Counted from the stretch's first letter, positions 17,654-27,456 are shown. The stretch: DNA of 64,000 nucleotides from JBCDJG01 sp038748065 (GCA_038748065.1 JBCDJG010000016.1:1-64000), one strand, 5' to 3'. The notes: a model not told the origin generated them from the letters alone. Numbers and translations: made by a program.

Positions 17654-20600
17654 ATGAACTTTTCCCAGTTTTTCATCAAGCGCCCCATCTTCGCCGCTGT
17701 CATCTCCCTGCTGATGTTCATCGGCGGGGCACTGGCCGTCTGGCAGCTGCCGATCACAGAGTATCCGGAAGTCGTTCCCCCCACTGTGGTTGTAGCCACC
17801 AGCTACCCCGGCGCTAACCCCAAGGTCATCGCCGAGACGGTGGCCTCACCGCTGGAGCAGGCGATCACCGGGGTTGAGGACATGCTCTACATGTCCTCCC
17901 AGGCGACCTCCGATGGCCGCATGACCCTTACCGTCACCTTCGCCATCGGTACCGATCCCGATGATGCCCAGTTGCTAGTGCAGAACCGGGTTGATCGCGC
18001 CCTCCCGCGCCTGCCGCTGGAAGTACAGCGCCTGGGCGTAGTCACCAACAAGTCCTCGCCCGACCTGACAATGGTGGTGCACCTGACCTCACCGGATGAC
18101 CGCTACGACATGCTGTATCTCTCCAACTACGCGCACCTGCGGGTCAAGGATGAGTTGGCGAAGATCAACGGCGTGGGTGAAGTGCGCTTGTTCGGCGCGG
18201 GCGAGTACAGCATGCGCGTGTGGCTGGACCCCGGCAAAGTCGCAGCGCTGGAGCTGAACCCGGGTGATGTGGTTGCCGCTATTCGCGAGCAGAACCGTCA
18301 GGCAGCAGCGGGCAGCCTGGGCGCCCAACCCTCTGGCAGCTCCGACTTCCAGCTCCTGATCAACGTGAAAGGCCGGCTGACCACAGAAGAGGAGTTTGGC
18401 GACATCGTTATCAAGGTTGGCGAGCGGGGTGAAATATCGCGCCTGCGCGACGTCGCCCGCATTGAGCTAGGCTCTGATTCCTACGCCCTGCGCTCGCTGC
18501 TCGACAATCGTCCGGCCGTGGCCATGCCGATCTTCCAGGCACCCGGCTCCAACGCTATTGAAGTCTCCGATCAGGTTCGGGCGACCATGGCGGAGCTCTC
18601 TGAAGTCTTTCCGGAGGGCGTTGAATACTCGATCGTTTATGACCCGACTGTCTTCGTGCGCGAGTCTATACAGGCGGTGGTACAGACTCTACTGGAAGCG
18701 ATGCTTCTGGTGGTTTTAGTTGTGGTGCTCTTTCTGCAAACCTGGCGCGCGTCAATCATCCCGCTGGTGGCCGTTCCCGTTTCCCTGGTTGGCACCTTCG
18801 CCGTGATGCACCTAATGGGCTTCTCACTGAATGCCTTGAGCCTGTTTGGCCTGGTATTGGCGATTGGCATCGTCGTGGATGATGCCATCGTGGTAGTGGA
18901 GAACGTCGAGCGCAACATCGACGAAGGGCTCGACCCAGTAAGCGCTACACAGAAAGCGATGCGCGAGGTCACCGGCCCGATTATCGCCACTACCTTGGTG
19001 CTGGCCGCGGTGTTTATCCCTACGGCGTTTATGTCCGGTCTCAGTGGCCAGTTCTACCGCCAGTTTGCGCTGACGATCACTATTGCCACCGTCATCTCCT
19101 CGATCAACTCACTGACGCTGAGCCCGGCCTTAAGCGCACTGCTGCTGCGCCCGGCCGACGCCGAGCCCGATCGCCTGACCCGTGCACTGAACAAGGTCTT
19201 TGGCGGCTGGCTGTTCAAGCCCTTCAACAGGCTGTTCGAGCGCTCCGCCAAACTCTACGACGGCGGTATTCAGAAGCTTGCTCGCTACAGTGCCATCGTG
19301 CTTCTGATCTACGGTGGCCTGATGGGCATCACCTGGCTGCAGTTCGACTCAACACCCACCGGTTACGTGCCCACGCAGGATAAGCAGTATCTCGTGTCTT
19401 TCGCGCAGTTGCCGGAAGCCGCGTCTTTAGATCGCACCGACGAGGTGATTCGCGAGATGTCGCGCCTGGCGTTGGAGCATCCGGGTGTGGAATCCGCCGT
19501 GGCTTTTCCGGGCCTGAATATCAACGGCTTTACCAACAGCACCAGCAGCGGGATCGTCTTCGTTACGCTCAAGCCCTTTGATGAGCGCAAGGATCCTGAG
19601 CTTTCCGCCAATAGCATTGCCGGCTCGCTGAACGGACAGTATCAGGCCATTCAGGATGCCTTTATTGCGATCTTCCCACCGCCGCCGGTGCAGGGCCTCG
19701 GAACAATCGGTGGCTTCAAGCTGCAGATTCAGGATCGCAGCAATCTGGGTTATGACGCGCTGTTCAATATCACCCAGGAGGTCGCGCAAAAGGCCAACGA
19801 AGATCCGGCTCTGGCCGGCGTGTTCTCCACCTTCCAGATTGGCGTGCCCCAGCTCAACCTCGATGTGGATCGCAGCAAGGCCAAGCGCCAGGGTATCGCC
19901 ATCGATGAGGCCTTCGATACCTTGCAGGTTTATCTCGGCTCAATGTACGCCAACGACTTCAACCTCTTCGGGCGCACCTACCAGGTCAACGTGCAGGCAG
20001 AGGAGGATTTCCGCCAGGAGCCCGAGCAAATCACCCGCCTGCGGGTGCGCAACAACGAAGGCGCCATGGTGCCCCTGGGTTCCTTCATGACGGTAGAGCC
20101 CATCACCGGCCCCGATCGCGTGATGCATTACAACGGCTTCACAGCAGCAGATATCAACGCGGCTCCCGCCGCCGGCTACAGCTCCGGGCAGGGCCGTCAG
20201 GCCATTGAGAAAATCCTCGACGAAAGCCTGCCCCCGGGCATGACCTATGAGTGGACGGAGCTCACCTACCAGCAGATTCTGGCTGGCAACACCGCGCTGA
20301 TCGTGTTCCCGCTGGTGGTGGTGCTGGTCTTTCTGGTGCTCGCTGCCCAGTATGAGAGCCTGCGTTTGCCACTGGCGATCATTCTGATCGTGCCCATGAC
20401 CCTGTTCTCGGCCATGAGCGGCGTGATCGCCACCGGTGGCGACAACAACATCTTCACGCAGATCGGCTTGATTGTATTGGTGGCCCTCGCCACCAAGAAC
20501 GCCATCCTGCTGGTGGAGTTCGCCCGCGAAAAGCAGAGCGAAGGTAAAACGGCATTGGAGGCTATCCGCGAGGCGGGCCGCCTGCGGCTGCGGCCCATCC

Positions 20601-20797
20601 TCATGACCTCGATGGCCTTCATCATGGGTGTGCTACCGATGGTCTTGGCGACGGGTGCCGGCGCGGAAATGCGTCAGGCGATGGGTGTAGCGGTGTTCGC
20701 GGGCATGATCGGGGTCACCGTATTCGGGCTGCTACTGACACCGGTGTTCTACTGGTTACTGCAGCGCCGTAAGCAACAAGCTGTAGAATCATCGTAA
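17654..20797 (+). CDS. RND multidrug efflux pump (MexF/HAE1-type)
   Basis: 1047-residue inner-membrane, proton-driven tripartite pump. It begins MNFSQFFIKRPIFAAVIS and has the HAE1 layout: span 1, first porter loop, spans 2-7, second porter loop, spans 8-12. The proton-relay aspartates are in GIVVDDAIVVVENVER (about 405-420), and the late-span LATKNAILLVEFAREK carries the lysine. Early residues VVPPTVVVATSYPGANPKVI resemble MexF/OqxB. Length is standard and no defect is visible. TolC at 51702 is a candidate outer-membrane partner. Confidence 0.94.
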   Translation: MNFSQFFIKRPIFAAVISLLMFIGGALAVWQLPITEYPEVVPPTVVVATSYPGANPKVIAETVASPLEQAITGVEDMLYMSSQATSDGRMTLTVTFAIGTDPDDAQLLVQNRVDRALPRLPLEVQRLGVVTNKSSPDLTMVVHLTSPDDRYDMLYLSNYAHLRVKDELAKINGVGEVRLFGAGEYSMRVWLDPGKVAALELNPGDVVAAIREQNRQAAAGSLGAQPSGSSDFQLLINVKGRLTTEEEFGDIVIKVGERGEISRLRDVARIELGSDSYALRSLLDNRPAVAMPIFQAPGSNAIEVSDQVRATMAELSEVFPEGVEYSIVYDPTVFVRESIQAVVQTLLEAMLLVVLVVVLFLQTWRASIIPLVAVPVSLVGTFAVMHLMGFSLNALSLFGLVLAIGIVVDDAIVVVENVERNIDEGLDPVSATQKAMREVTGPIIATTLVLAAVFIPTAFMSGLSGQFYRQFALTITIATVISSINSLTLSPALSALLLRPADAEPDRLTRALNKVFGGWLFKPFNRLFERSAKLYDGGIQKLARYSAIVLLIYGGLMGITWLQFDSTPTGYVPTQDKQYLVSFAQLPEAASLDRTDEVIREMSRLALEHPGVESAVAFPGLNINGFTNSTSSGIVFVTLKPFDERKDPELSANSIAGSLNGQYQAIQDAFIAIFPPPPVQGLGTIGGFKLQIQDRSNLGYDALFNITQEVAQKANEDPALAGVFSTFQIGVPQLNLDVDRSKAKRQGIAIDEAFDTLQVYLGSMYANDFNLFGRTYQVNVQAEEDFRQEPEQITRLRVRNNEGAMVPLGSFMTVEPITGPDRVMHYNGFTAADINAAPAAGYSSGQGRQAIEKILDESLPPGMTYEWTELTYQQILAGNTALIVFPLVVVLVFLVLAAQYESLRLPLAIILIVPMTLFSAMSGVIATGGDNNIFTQIGLIVLVALATKNAILLVEFAREKQSEGKTALEAIREAGRLRLRPILMTSMAFIMGVLPMVLATGAGAEMRQAMGVAVFAGMIGVTVFGLLLTPVFYWLLQRRKQQAVESS

Positions 20798-22092
20798 TGC
20801 AAGACGCCGACTTAACACTTTCAGCGGGCCGCAATCCCTGCTGCCCCTGCTCAGAACCCGCGGAGCTATCGTGCGCGCCACAACGCCTCCCTGCTTGCGT
20901 CGATCTGGCCAAATCGCGCCTGTTTTTACTGACATTGGTAATGGTAACGTCGCTCGGCCCACTCGCCATGTCATCCTTTGTGCCCGCTATCCCAGCGATT
21001 GCCGCAGAGTTCGAGGTTACCGCATCAGTCGCCCAGCTTACGCTGTCTGTGTCGATCCTGACGATGGCCATTGCGTCTCTAGCCTATGGCGGGCTTGCAG
21101 ATCGCTTCGGCCGCAAGCCTGTCTTGCTTGCAGGAATAGGCCTGGGTGCCCTTGGTAGTGTGTTATGCGCAGTCGGCCCGAATATTGAAATGGTCATCCT
21201 CGGTCGGGCGCTACAGGCAGCAGGGGCCAGCACGGGCTTTGTGCTGGCGCGCGTGATCGTTCGCGATGTCTATGGGGACGAAAAATCCACTGGCGTGCTT
21301 GCTTATATCACTGCGGCTATGACACTGGCACCGATGCTAGGCCCCATCATGGGCGGGGTACTGGTTGACGGCGCGGGCTGGCGAACAATTTTTATCGTCA
21401 TCGCCATCGTGGCTGCAGCGCTGCTGGCTACCGTGGCCATAAGGCTACCGGAGACGCGGCCGAACAAGATCCAACAGAACCAGGCATCTGTACGTACCGG
21501 CTACCTCAGCGTGCTTGGCAATGCCAACTATCTCAAGTTTTTACTTTTCGGCACCTTAAGCCAGGCCGCCTTCTTCGGCTTCGTAGCGGGCGCACCCTAT
21601 ATCATGTCGGAAACGCTCGGCTACCCAGCCACCGTCTACGGGTTCTACTTCGTGCTGGTGCCCTTTGGTTACTTTGTCGGCAGCCTCCTGGCAGGTCGAT
21701 ATGCCGACAAATACAGCAACGAGCGGCTGACCAGCATCGGTGCCGCCGCTGGCTTGTTGGCCTGCCTGCTCGGATTCCTCTGGACATCGGGTATTGAACT
21801 TGCGCCGCTAGCGCTCTTCATGCCGGCTTCCTTGTTGGGCATTGCATCGGGAGTCGCGCTACCCGGCGCCCAGGCGGGCATGCTGGCAGCAGCCGGCGAT
21901 AACGCCGGCGCAGGGTCAGGGCTCTTCTCTTTCATTCAACTTACTGTGAGTGCGCTGGCCGCGCAAACGGTGGGTTTGTTTCAGCATCTGGGGGCATCAG
22001 GGCTGTTCGCCATTATGCTGACGGCCTCAACGCTGGCATTGCTGGGCTACATTGCTGCAGGGCGCTTTTCTCGGAAAACGCCCAGCTTTTGA
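20797..22092 (+). CDS. MFS drug exporter, Bcr/CflA family
   Basis: 431-residue major-facilitator protein with about 12 spans. MFS motif A is in GGLADRFGRKPVLL (about 100), and the Bcr/CflA-type motif C region ITAAMTLAPMLGPIMGG follows. Start and preceding stop overlap (TAATG), so it is translated from the RND pump message. The roughly 40-residue Cys- and Pro-rich segment before the first span is longer than usual; a later start is possible but no in-frame ATG with a good site precedes the first span. Confidence 0.88.
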   Translation: MQDADLTLSAGRNPCCPCSEPAELSCAPQRLPACVDLAKSRLFLLTLVMVTSLGPLAMSSFVPAIPAIAAEFEVTASVAQLTLSVSILTMAIASLAYGGLADRFGRKPVLLAGIGLGALGSVLCAVGPNIEMVILGRALQAAGASTGFVLARVIVRDVYGDEKSTGVLAYITAAMTLAPMLGPIMGGVLVDGAGWRTIFIVIAIVAAALLATVAIRLPETRPNKIQQNQASVRTGYLSVLGNANYLKFLLFGTLSQAAFFGFVAGAPYIMSETLGYPATVYGFYFVLVPFGYFVGSLLAGRYADKYSNERLTSIGAAAGLLACLLGFLWTSGIELAPLALFMPASLLGIASGVALPGAQAGMLAAAGDNAGAGSGLFSFIQLTVSALAAQTVGLFQHLGASGLFAIMLTASTLALLGYIAAGRFSRKTPSF

Positions 22093-22121
22093 ATCCTGAC
22101 ACATATCCTTGCGGATGCGGC

Positions 22122-22140
22122 TATAATAATAACGAGAAGC
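22122..22140 (+). promoter_or_regulatory. Predicted -10 element and weak Fur-like site before the TonB receptor
   Basis: TATAAT (22122-22127) is a perfect -10, 45 bp before the receptor start, although no clear -35 is seen at 17 bp. The 19 bases from 22122 match the Fur consensus at 12 positions by my count. Weak evidence for iron control. Confidence 0.35.
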
Positions 22141-22171
22141 ATTCGCAGTAAATGGATCGGGAGATATTTTC

Positions 22172-24541
22172 ATGCGCCGTCGCGATAGGACGCTCGCTGT
22201 TCGGTCAGTAGGCGTCGCTGCAGCATTGAATTTGGGCATTCTCAGCACGGCGCCCATAGCACTTGCGCAACCTTCAGTTCCCGCCGCAGATCCTGTTGAA
22301 AGCCGGGAAATAGAAACCATACTCGTTATCGGTACTAAGCAGGGCCGATCACTTCAGGAGACTGACGTATCGGTTGAGATCTTCAACCCGGAACGGTTGG
22401 ATGCAGAAGCACTTTTCGATCTCCAGGACGTGTTGCAACGCACGCCTAACATTGTCACCGGCGCAGGAAACGACAATATCACCATCCGTGGCATCAGCAG
22501 GCGCGGCACCGCGGGGCAGGGCGAGACGTCCAATATCTATCTGGACGGCGCACCGCTGGCGATTGGCTTTTCTTCCGACACCATCTGGGACATCGATCAG
22601 ATCGAGATTCTGCGGGGACCACAGTCCACCGTGCAGGGGCGTAACGCGCTTGCCGGAGCCATAATCCTGCGCACTGCCGACCCCACCTTTGATTTTGAAG
22701 GGAAGGCGCGCGTCCGCGCCGCCGAATTCGGTACCCGGCAGTACGCAGGTGTTGTTTCGGGGCCTATCATTCCAGGCCAGCTGGCCGCACGATTCGCAGC
22801 CGACTACCAGGAAACAGACGGTTTTATTGACTCCGGTGTCGGGGTGTCCGATCCGACGGCCTTTGACAACCTTATGCTCCGCGGCAAGCTGCTGTTCGAG
22901 CCAGAGTCCCTTAGCGCATTGCGTGCCGAAGTGGCTGTGGATTTCAACGACCTTGAGCGAGGTGGAGCGAACTCTGTCGTGTCACCGACATCCGCGCTCG
23001 ATCCGGCTTTCGCAGACTTCGACCCCGAAGAGCTCGTTACATTCGGGCCGCCAAGCGTGATCGACCTAACAACGTTCCGTATCCTTTCGGATATTTCCTA
23101 CGATCTGACGCCCGAGCTGACACTTCGCGCAATCGCAACCTATGAGGAGCTTGAGTCAGATTTCATTTTGGGTGACCCCCAAGATCCGGGTCGTTTCCCT
23201 GGCAATGACTTTGGCTCATTCATTGACACTACGACCTATTCAGCAGAGCTGCGGCTCGAATATTCACTCGAGCGCTGGAGCGGCTACCTTGGCGCATACT
23301 ATTTTCAGGATGAATCCAATCGCATCGATAACAGCTTCAATTTTGTTCCCGACGCCATTGGCTTCCCGATTCCCATCACACCGGAAAACTCCGTGTTGAG
23401 TGCGAACGGCATACTCGATTCGGAGAGAGAAAATTACGCCCTCTACTTCTCAACGCGCTACGAACCGAACGAAAAGTGGGCCTTCGACTTTGCCATTCGC
23501 TACGACAATGAGGAATTCTCAACAACCGGTGAAGGACTGACAAGCTTGAGTATTGCGCCCGACTCCTGCGTTGCGACCGTGCCAGTGGCAGCATTGCCGC
23601 CGGGTGTTTCGCCACCAACCGACGAACCGTTCATCACCGCGCCTTGCAGTGTGCTGCTTTCCTTGGCCCCCGTCACACCGCCAACGCCCCAGGACACCTC
23701 GTTTGACGCTGTCCTGCCGCGTGGCACATTGACCTATAACGCCACCGAAAATTTATCGTTCTTCGGTTCTGTCCAGCGCGGCTATCGCGCGGGCGGCACA
23801 TTTTCAACGACCGATGGCTTCCAATTCAATATCGGCTCCTACGAGCCGGAGTATCTCACCAATTACGAAGTCGGCTTTCGATCACAGTGGCTGGAACGCC
23901 AGCTCACCCTCAACGGGAACTTTTTTTACAGCGTTCTGGATGATCAGCAGATCAACCTTACGGGCGCGAGCGGCCTGGGTGATGACTTCATTACTGTTAA
24001 CGCCGGGGAATCGACCTATTACGGCGCCGAGCTCTCAGTTGATTTCATCGTTTCTGAAGAGATTAGCCTTTACGGCTCATTAGGCCTCTTGGATGCAGAG
24101 TTTGACGACTTCCCCTATGGACCGCCGGGATCAGAGTTTGAAAACCTTGCGGGAAATGAGCTGCCGAACGCGCCGCCAGTAAGCTTCATCATCGGCGGCT
24201 CTTACAAGCATCCAACCGGGTTCTTCACCGACGCCAGCCTCAACTACGTCGGAGAGCGCCAGTCCTTCCGTAACATCGAGAACCTTGGCCCTGCCGAGCT
24301 AGGCCCGGATCTTGACGAGGAAGTAGACCCGCAGTCCATTCTGAACGCGCGCATCGGTTATGCCACTGAACGCTTCACTCTGTTCGCCTTCGGAACCAAC
24401 CTTTTTGACGATACCGACCCGACCAGCAGAGACTACGGTAACGTCAATGCGACCACAGGCCAGATAACCTTCTTTCCGCAAGCTGCGTTCGAGTTCGCTG
24501 CTCCGCGAACACTTGGCGTTGGACTGGATCTGGTCTTCTGA
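22172..24541 (+). CDS. TonB-dependent outer-membrane receptor
   Basis: 789-residue receptor without an STN domain: signal peptide (1 to about 32, ending ALAQ), a TonB-box/plug (about 48-165, IETILVIGTKQGRSLQETDV, TIRGISRRGT, IEILRGPQSTVQGRNALAGA), and a barrel with RGYRAGG at about 530 and the C-terminal strand TLGVGLDLVF. Same broad subfamily as the receptors at 112-1224 and 1370-3619. No sigma/anti-sigma pair adjoins it. Ligand unknown. Confidence 0.92.
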   Translation: MRRRDRTLAVRSVGVAAALNLGILSTAPIALAQPSVPAADPVESREIETILVIGTKQGRSLQETDVSVEIFNPERLDAEALFDLQDVLQRTPNIVTGAGNDNITIRGISRRGTAGQGETSNIYLDGAPLAIGFSSDTIWDIDQIEILRGPQSTVQGRNALAGAIILRTADPTFDFEGKARVRAAEFGTRQYAGVVSGPIIPGQLAARFAADYQETDGFIDSGVGVSDPTAFDNLMLRGKLLFEPESLSALRAEVAVDFNDLERGGANSVVSPTSALDPAFADFDPEELVTFGPPSVIDLTTFRILSDISYDLTPELTLRAIATYEELESDFILGDPQDPGRFPGNDFGSFIDTTTYSAELRLEYSLERWSGYLGAYYFQDESNRIDNSFNFVPDAIGFPIPITPENSVLSANGILDSERENYALYFSTRYEPNEKWAFDFAIRYDNEEFSTTGEGLTSLSIAPDSCVATVPVAALPPGVSPPTDEPFITAPCSVLLSLAPVTPPTPQDTSFDAVLPRGTLTYNATENLSFFGSVQRGYRAGGTFSTTDGFQFNIGSYEPEYLTNYEVGFRSQWLERQLTLNGNFFYSVLDDQQINLTGASGLGDDFITVNAGESTYYGAELSVDFIVSEEISLYGSLGLLDAEFDDFPYGPPGSEFENLAGNELPNAPPVSFIIGGSYKHPTGFFTDASLNYVGERQSFRNIENLGPAELGPDLDEEVDPQSILNARIGYATERFTLFAFGTNLFDDTDPTSRDYGNVNATTGQITFFPQAAFEFAAPRTLGVGLDLVF

Positions 24542-24553
24542 GCCTCCTGAGTA

Positions 24554-24730
24554 TCAGCCCCGTCGTAGGCGCCGGCGCCCAGCGATCATCAAACCAAACG
24601 CTGCCAAGACCAGACCCAGTAAAGGGAGCGCTGGCGAAAACGCCGTGGCGAAACAATGTACGTCTCGAGAGTCGCCGTGGACCGAACCAAATAACCCATC
24701 CTGGCTCGCGCCTGCCTTGGCTCGTCGAAT
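24554..24730 (-). other. Sorting-tail-like open segment after the YHS gene
   Basis: In the same frame as the YHS lipoprotein gene, directly after its two stop codons (TGA, TAA), 58 sense codons remain open and end in a hydrophobic span (FSPALPLLGLVLAAFGLMIA) followed by GRRRLRRG and a stop. This is the shape of a CTERM protein-sorting tail, though no GlyGly or PEP motif is present. There is no start codon, so it is either a remnant or a readthrough extension. Confidence 0.35.
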
Positions 24731-24733
24731 TTA

Positions 24734-25222
24734 TCAGTGCCAGTGAACGGTCGCGCTCCCATCCGAGAGCTGTTGGTTGACGCCGGGCCAGTAGGCTTCT
24801 GATTTCTCCAAAAGGGCTGCCCGGTCGGCATTCCAGGCTGCGGCGACTTCGGCATCCCAGTTCAGGTAAAGCCGACCCTCGTAGATGGTCCAGCCATTTA
24901 CGGGGTCGGTTTCTGCCGCGTAGCCTTCGGCCACACCGTAGGCGCACCAACCACCATAAGCGGGCGTATAAGCCTTGGGGTTGGCAATGAAACTGTCGCG
25001 ATGCTCAGCATTGGCGAACCACCAGGTGGCCCGGCCATGTTCAGCGCTGTACTCGGGGCTACCTTTCGTTGCCGCTCCCTCAGTGAAATACGCAACCGGG
25101 TCATAACCGCCGATGGCCACACCTTCAGCGCTGGTGAAAGTCACGCCTGCCCTTCGATCGCTGTCGGCACAGGCGCTCAGCAGGCCTAGCATCAGCATCA
25201 CAACCAGTGTTCTCGTGGCCAT
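24734..25222 (-). CDS. YHS-domain lipoprotein
   Basis: 162-residue lipoprotein. The signal peptide ends in LLSAC (Cys18); the YHS-type domain follows (VAIGGYDPVAYFTEG, ATWWFANAEHRDSFIANPKAY, YGGWCAYGVAEGY), a fold often linked to metal or heme-associated proteins. The ATG at 25222 is chosen over an earlier one because it gives a clean lipoprotein signal, and GGGAAAGAG lies just upstream. It ends in VHWH. Confidence 0.82.
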   Translation of the reverse strand: MATRTLVVMLMLGLLSACADSDRRAGVTFTSAEGVAIGGYDPVAYFTEGAATKGSPEYSAEHGRATWWFANAEHRDSFIANPKAYTPAYGGWCAYGVAEGYAAETDPVNGWTIYEGRLYLNWDAEVAAAWNADRAALLEKSEAYWPGVNQQLSDGSATVHWH

Positions 25223-25251
25223 ACTCTTTCCCTTACTGATTCTCTCGTTGT

Positions 25252-25560
25252 TTGGCACTGCATTATGCCACCCCAGCACCGCGCGGACTGTCTCGCCTGG
25301 CGCGCGGCACCATCATCCGTTTCGACGGCGGCGTTGAGCTGATGGTTGAGGAATACAATCCCCCGTGCCTCGACATGAGTGCACAGCTTGCGCAAACAAA
25401 ACGCAGCGTCTCGGGTGAGCCGCTAGCGGACTCCGCCTTTTCTCAGGCGGCAAAGTTCTTGCGCGGCATTGTCGGCGTCGTAGAGGTGGCCGGTACGCTT
25501 CACCTTGGAGAAGGCGTTACGGTTGTGCCTGAACAACTGCCCAAGTGGCTCAGGGGTTAA
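25252..25560 (+). pseudogene. MOSC-domain protein, C-terminal remnant
   Basis: About 100 residues matching the end of a MOSC-domain protein: GLSRLARGTIIRFDGGVEL, EYNPPCLDM with the domain's conserved Cys, FSQAAKFLRGIVGVVEVAGT and a final PKWLRG. The N-terminal half is missing, no ATG is in frame, and the sequence upstream belongs to the divergent YHS gene. It overlaps the end of the oppositely oriented oxidase gene by 11 bp. Confidence 0.6.
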
Positions 25561-26101
25561 CAGCGGTACTGAGCCAGGCCTCGCCATCCATCTGCGAAAT
25601 CATGCGCTGCTGTGGGCTGCCGGCAAGCCGCAGGTGATCAACTCGTTGCACGGTCAACATCCCGAGCAGAAAATGTGCCGGCGGCTCAGCGCTCGTAGTC
25701 AGGTTCGTGTCGTCACCCACCGGGGCGCCGGGATGCGGCCAGAAAAACTGCTCGCGCGCAGCTTCCGATAGCTTGTTCCAGGCGGCCATGCGCGCTGGGG
25801 CATGAGCGCCCTGGGCGTCGACCAGTGCAAGTTGGCCGCGCAAGCGATACTGCTCGCGGCTGCGTGTGAAGTACCAGCTCACCTCAACGCGGGGGTCGTT
25901 TTCGACCTGAGCGAACTTATCGTTACGGCGGTCAGTGACGATCAGTAGCTCGCCGTTCTCGCCAAAGCCGCGGAACACTACGGTGCGGTTAGCGGGAAAA
26001 CCATCGAGGCCGATGGTTGCCAACTGCAGGTAGCGATTGTGCGCTTCACGCCGGTTGCGCTTCAGCGACTTTTGCAAGGCGAGTTGCCATTGATAGGCCA
26101 T
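25550..26101 (-). CDS. Pyridoxamine 5'-phosphate oxidase-like FMN-binding protein (Alr4036-like)
   Basis: 183-residue split-barrel flavin-binding protein. Visible are ATIGLDGFPANRTVVFRGF, LLIVTDRRNDKFAQVENDPR, VEVSWYFTRSREQYRLRGQ and a C-terminal VQRVDHLRLAG, the layout of the Alr4036/Pnp-oxidase group. It probably oxidises or reduces a small substrate with FMN; true PdxH activity is not certain. Four bases separate it from the upstream acyltransferase gene, so they form an operon. Confidence 0.8.
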   Translation of the reverse strand: MAYQWQLALQKSLKRNRREAHNRYLQLATIGLDGFPANRTVVFRGFGENGELLIVTDRRNDKFAQVENDPRVEVSWYFTRSREQYRLRGQLALVDAQGAHAPARMAAWNKLSEAAREQFFWPHPGAPVGDDTNLTTSAEPPAHFLLGMLTVQRVDHLRLAGSPQQRMISQMDGEAWLSTAVNP

Positions 26102-26104
26102 GTT

Positions 26105-27442
26105 CTATGCCCCTGCCCTGGAGCGCGATATTGGCAGAATACCGCAAATCCACGCGCCACCCGCCAGCAGCAGAATCGCACCCGTACTCGCCACTGAAAA
26201 GAGCGTGCCGTTGAAACCAAGGAGAGTTGCCATGGTGATGCCAGCGCCGGTCATAACCGCGCCCAATACCAAACGCCAGGCAGCGGGCACTGGCGCATCG
26301 GCACCGCGAGCCAGGCGCTCCAGTGGCGAGGCCAGCAAAGCAACCGGAACTAGCAAAATCCCAGGAACCAACAACCACGCAGGCCGCGCCAGCCACCACT
26401 CACTGGAGCCTGGCTCCAGAGTCAGGCCCACACCGCCGAGGTAATAGCTTGCGGCAAAGAGCGCCAGCAGCACTGTCATGTGCCACAGGTAAATACTCAT
26501 AATCATGCTGTTCACAAGCACAGTGGCCGTCCACAGCCTGAGGCTGCCCAAGGCTTTTCGCATCGGATTTTCCAGTGCCATAAGCAGGCCGAACTGCGCC
26601 AGGCCCAGTGTGATGAGTGTGATCTTCGGTGGCAGGGTATTGCTCACTTCCTCGCCGGGCGAGCCGGCCATGGCAATCGGGTAGGGGCCGATGACCGTGA
26701 GGTAATACAGCACAGCCAGCGCAGCCGCAGACAAGATGAGCAGCCATACCGTCCTGGGCAGGCGGCCCTCCTGCCAGACAAAGCCCAGGTGATGCATGGC
26801 GAGCCACACCCAGAAATAGTTGGTCCAGCCCGGGGCCTTCATATCCAGCAGAAAGTAGGCGCCGTCCACCGCTATCGCCAGCGCGATATACACGCCGAGC
26901 GAGGCGAATCCATAGCGCCGCCAGAAAGCGTGCGTTGCCGGCGCGAGCAGAACAATCATCGTGTAGATCGCCAGGAACCAGGTCGGTACCAATGCCGTGC
27001 GTGACAGAAACACCACCGTTTCCGATGATGCACCAAGCGCGGTGAGGGCGAGCGACAGGCCCGCCCAGAAAAGTACCAGCGCAGTCAGCGGCGTCAGCAG
27101 TCGATGCAGCCGGCCAGTCAGCCATTGCGCGTAACTTAGGCCCTTGCGTTCGGCGCCCGCCAGTGAAATGGCGTTAGAGTAGCCACCGACAATAAAGAAG
27201 ATCGGCATCACCTGGAACAGCCAGGAGAGCCAGGCCGTCCAGGGTACGATCTCCAGTGCCAGAACCGGGGTGATCACACCGCTGGTCGGGTCGTACTCCG
27301 CCGTGGTGATCAGCCAGTGGCCAACGATGACAAAAAGAATCGAGACAGCTCGCAAGAAATCCACGTAGCGATTGCGTTCTTCCGGCGTTTGCGCGGCCAT
27401 TGCCCGCGCCTGTGACCACATACCCATTGCTGCTTTCCCCAT
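26105..27442 (-). CDS. Acyltransferase-3-family membrane protein
   Basis: 445-residue polytopic membrane protein of the OafA/NodX acyltransferase family: RYVDFLRAVSILFVIVGHWL holds the conserved Arg and His of the first span, followed by VMPIFFIVGGYSNAISL and about nine more spans, with SIYLWHMTVLL near residue 320. It transfers an acyl group to an acceptor, often a surface sugar. It lies between the oxidase and the rhombosortase gene on the same strand, 14 bp from the latter. Confidence 0.87.
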   Translation of the reverse strand: MGKAAMGMWSQARAMAAQTPEERNRYVDFLRAVSILFVIVGHWLITTAEYDPTSGVITPVLALEIVPWTAWLSWLFQVMPIFFIVGGYSNAISLAGAERKGLSYAQWLTGRLHRLLTPLTALVLFWAGLSLALTALGASSETVVFLSRTALVPTWFLAIYTMIVLLAPATHAFWRRYGFASLGVYIALAIAVDGAYFLLDMKAPGWTNYFWVWLAMHHLGFVWQEGRLPRTVWLLILSAAALAVLYYLTVIGPYPIAMAGSPGEEVSNTLPPKITLITLGLAQFGLLMALENPMRKALGSLRLWTATVLVNSMIMSIYLWHMTVLLALFAASYYLGGVGLTLEPGSSEWWLARPAWLLVPGILLVPVALLASPLERLARGADAPVPAAWRLVLGAVMTGAGITMATLLGFNGTLFSVASTGAILLLAGGAWICGILPISRSRAGA

Positions 27443-27456
27443 CTATTCCGCTGTTG

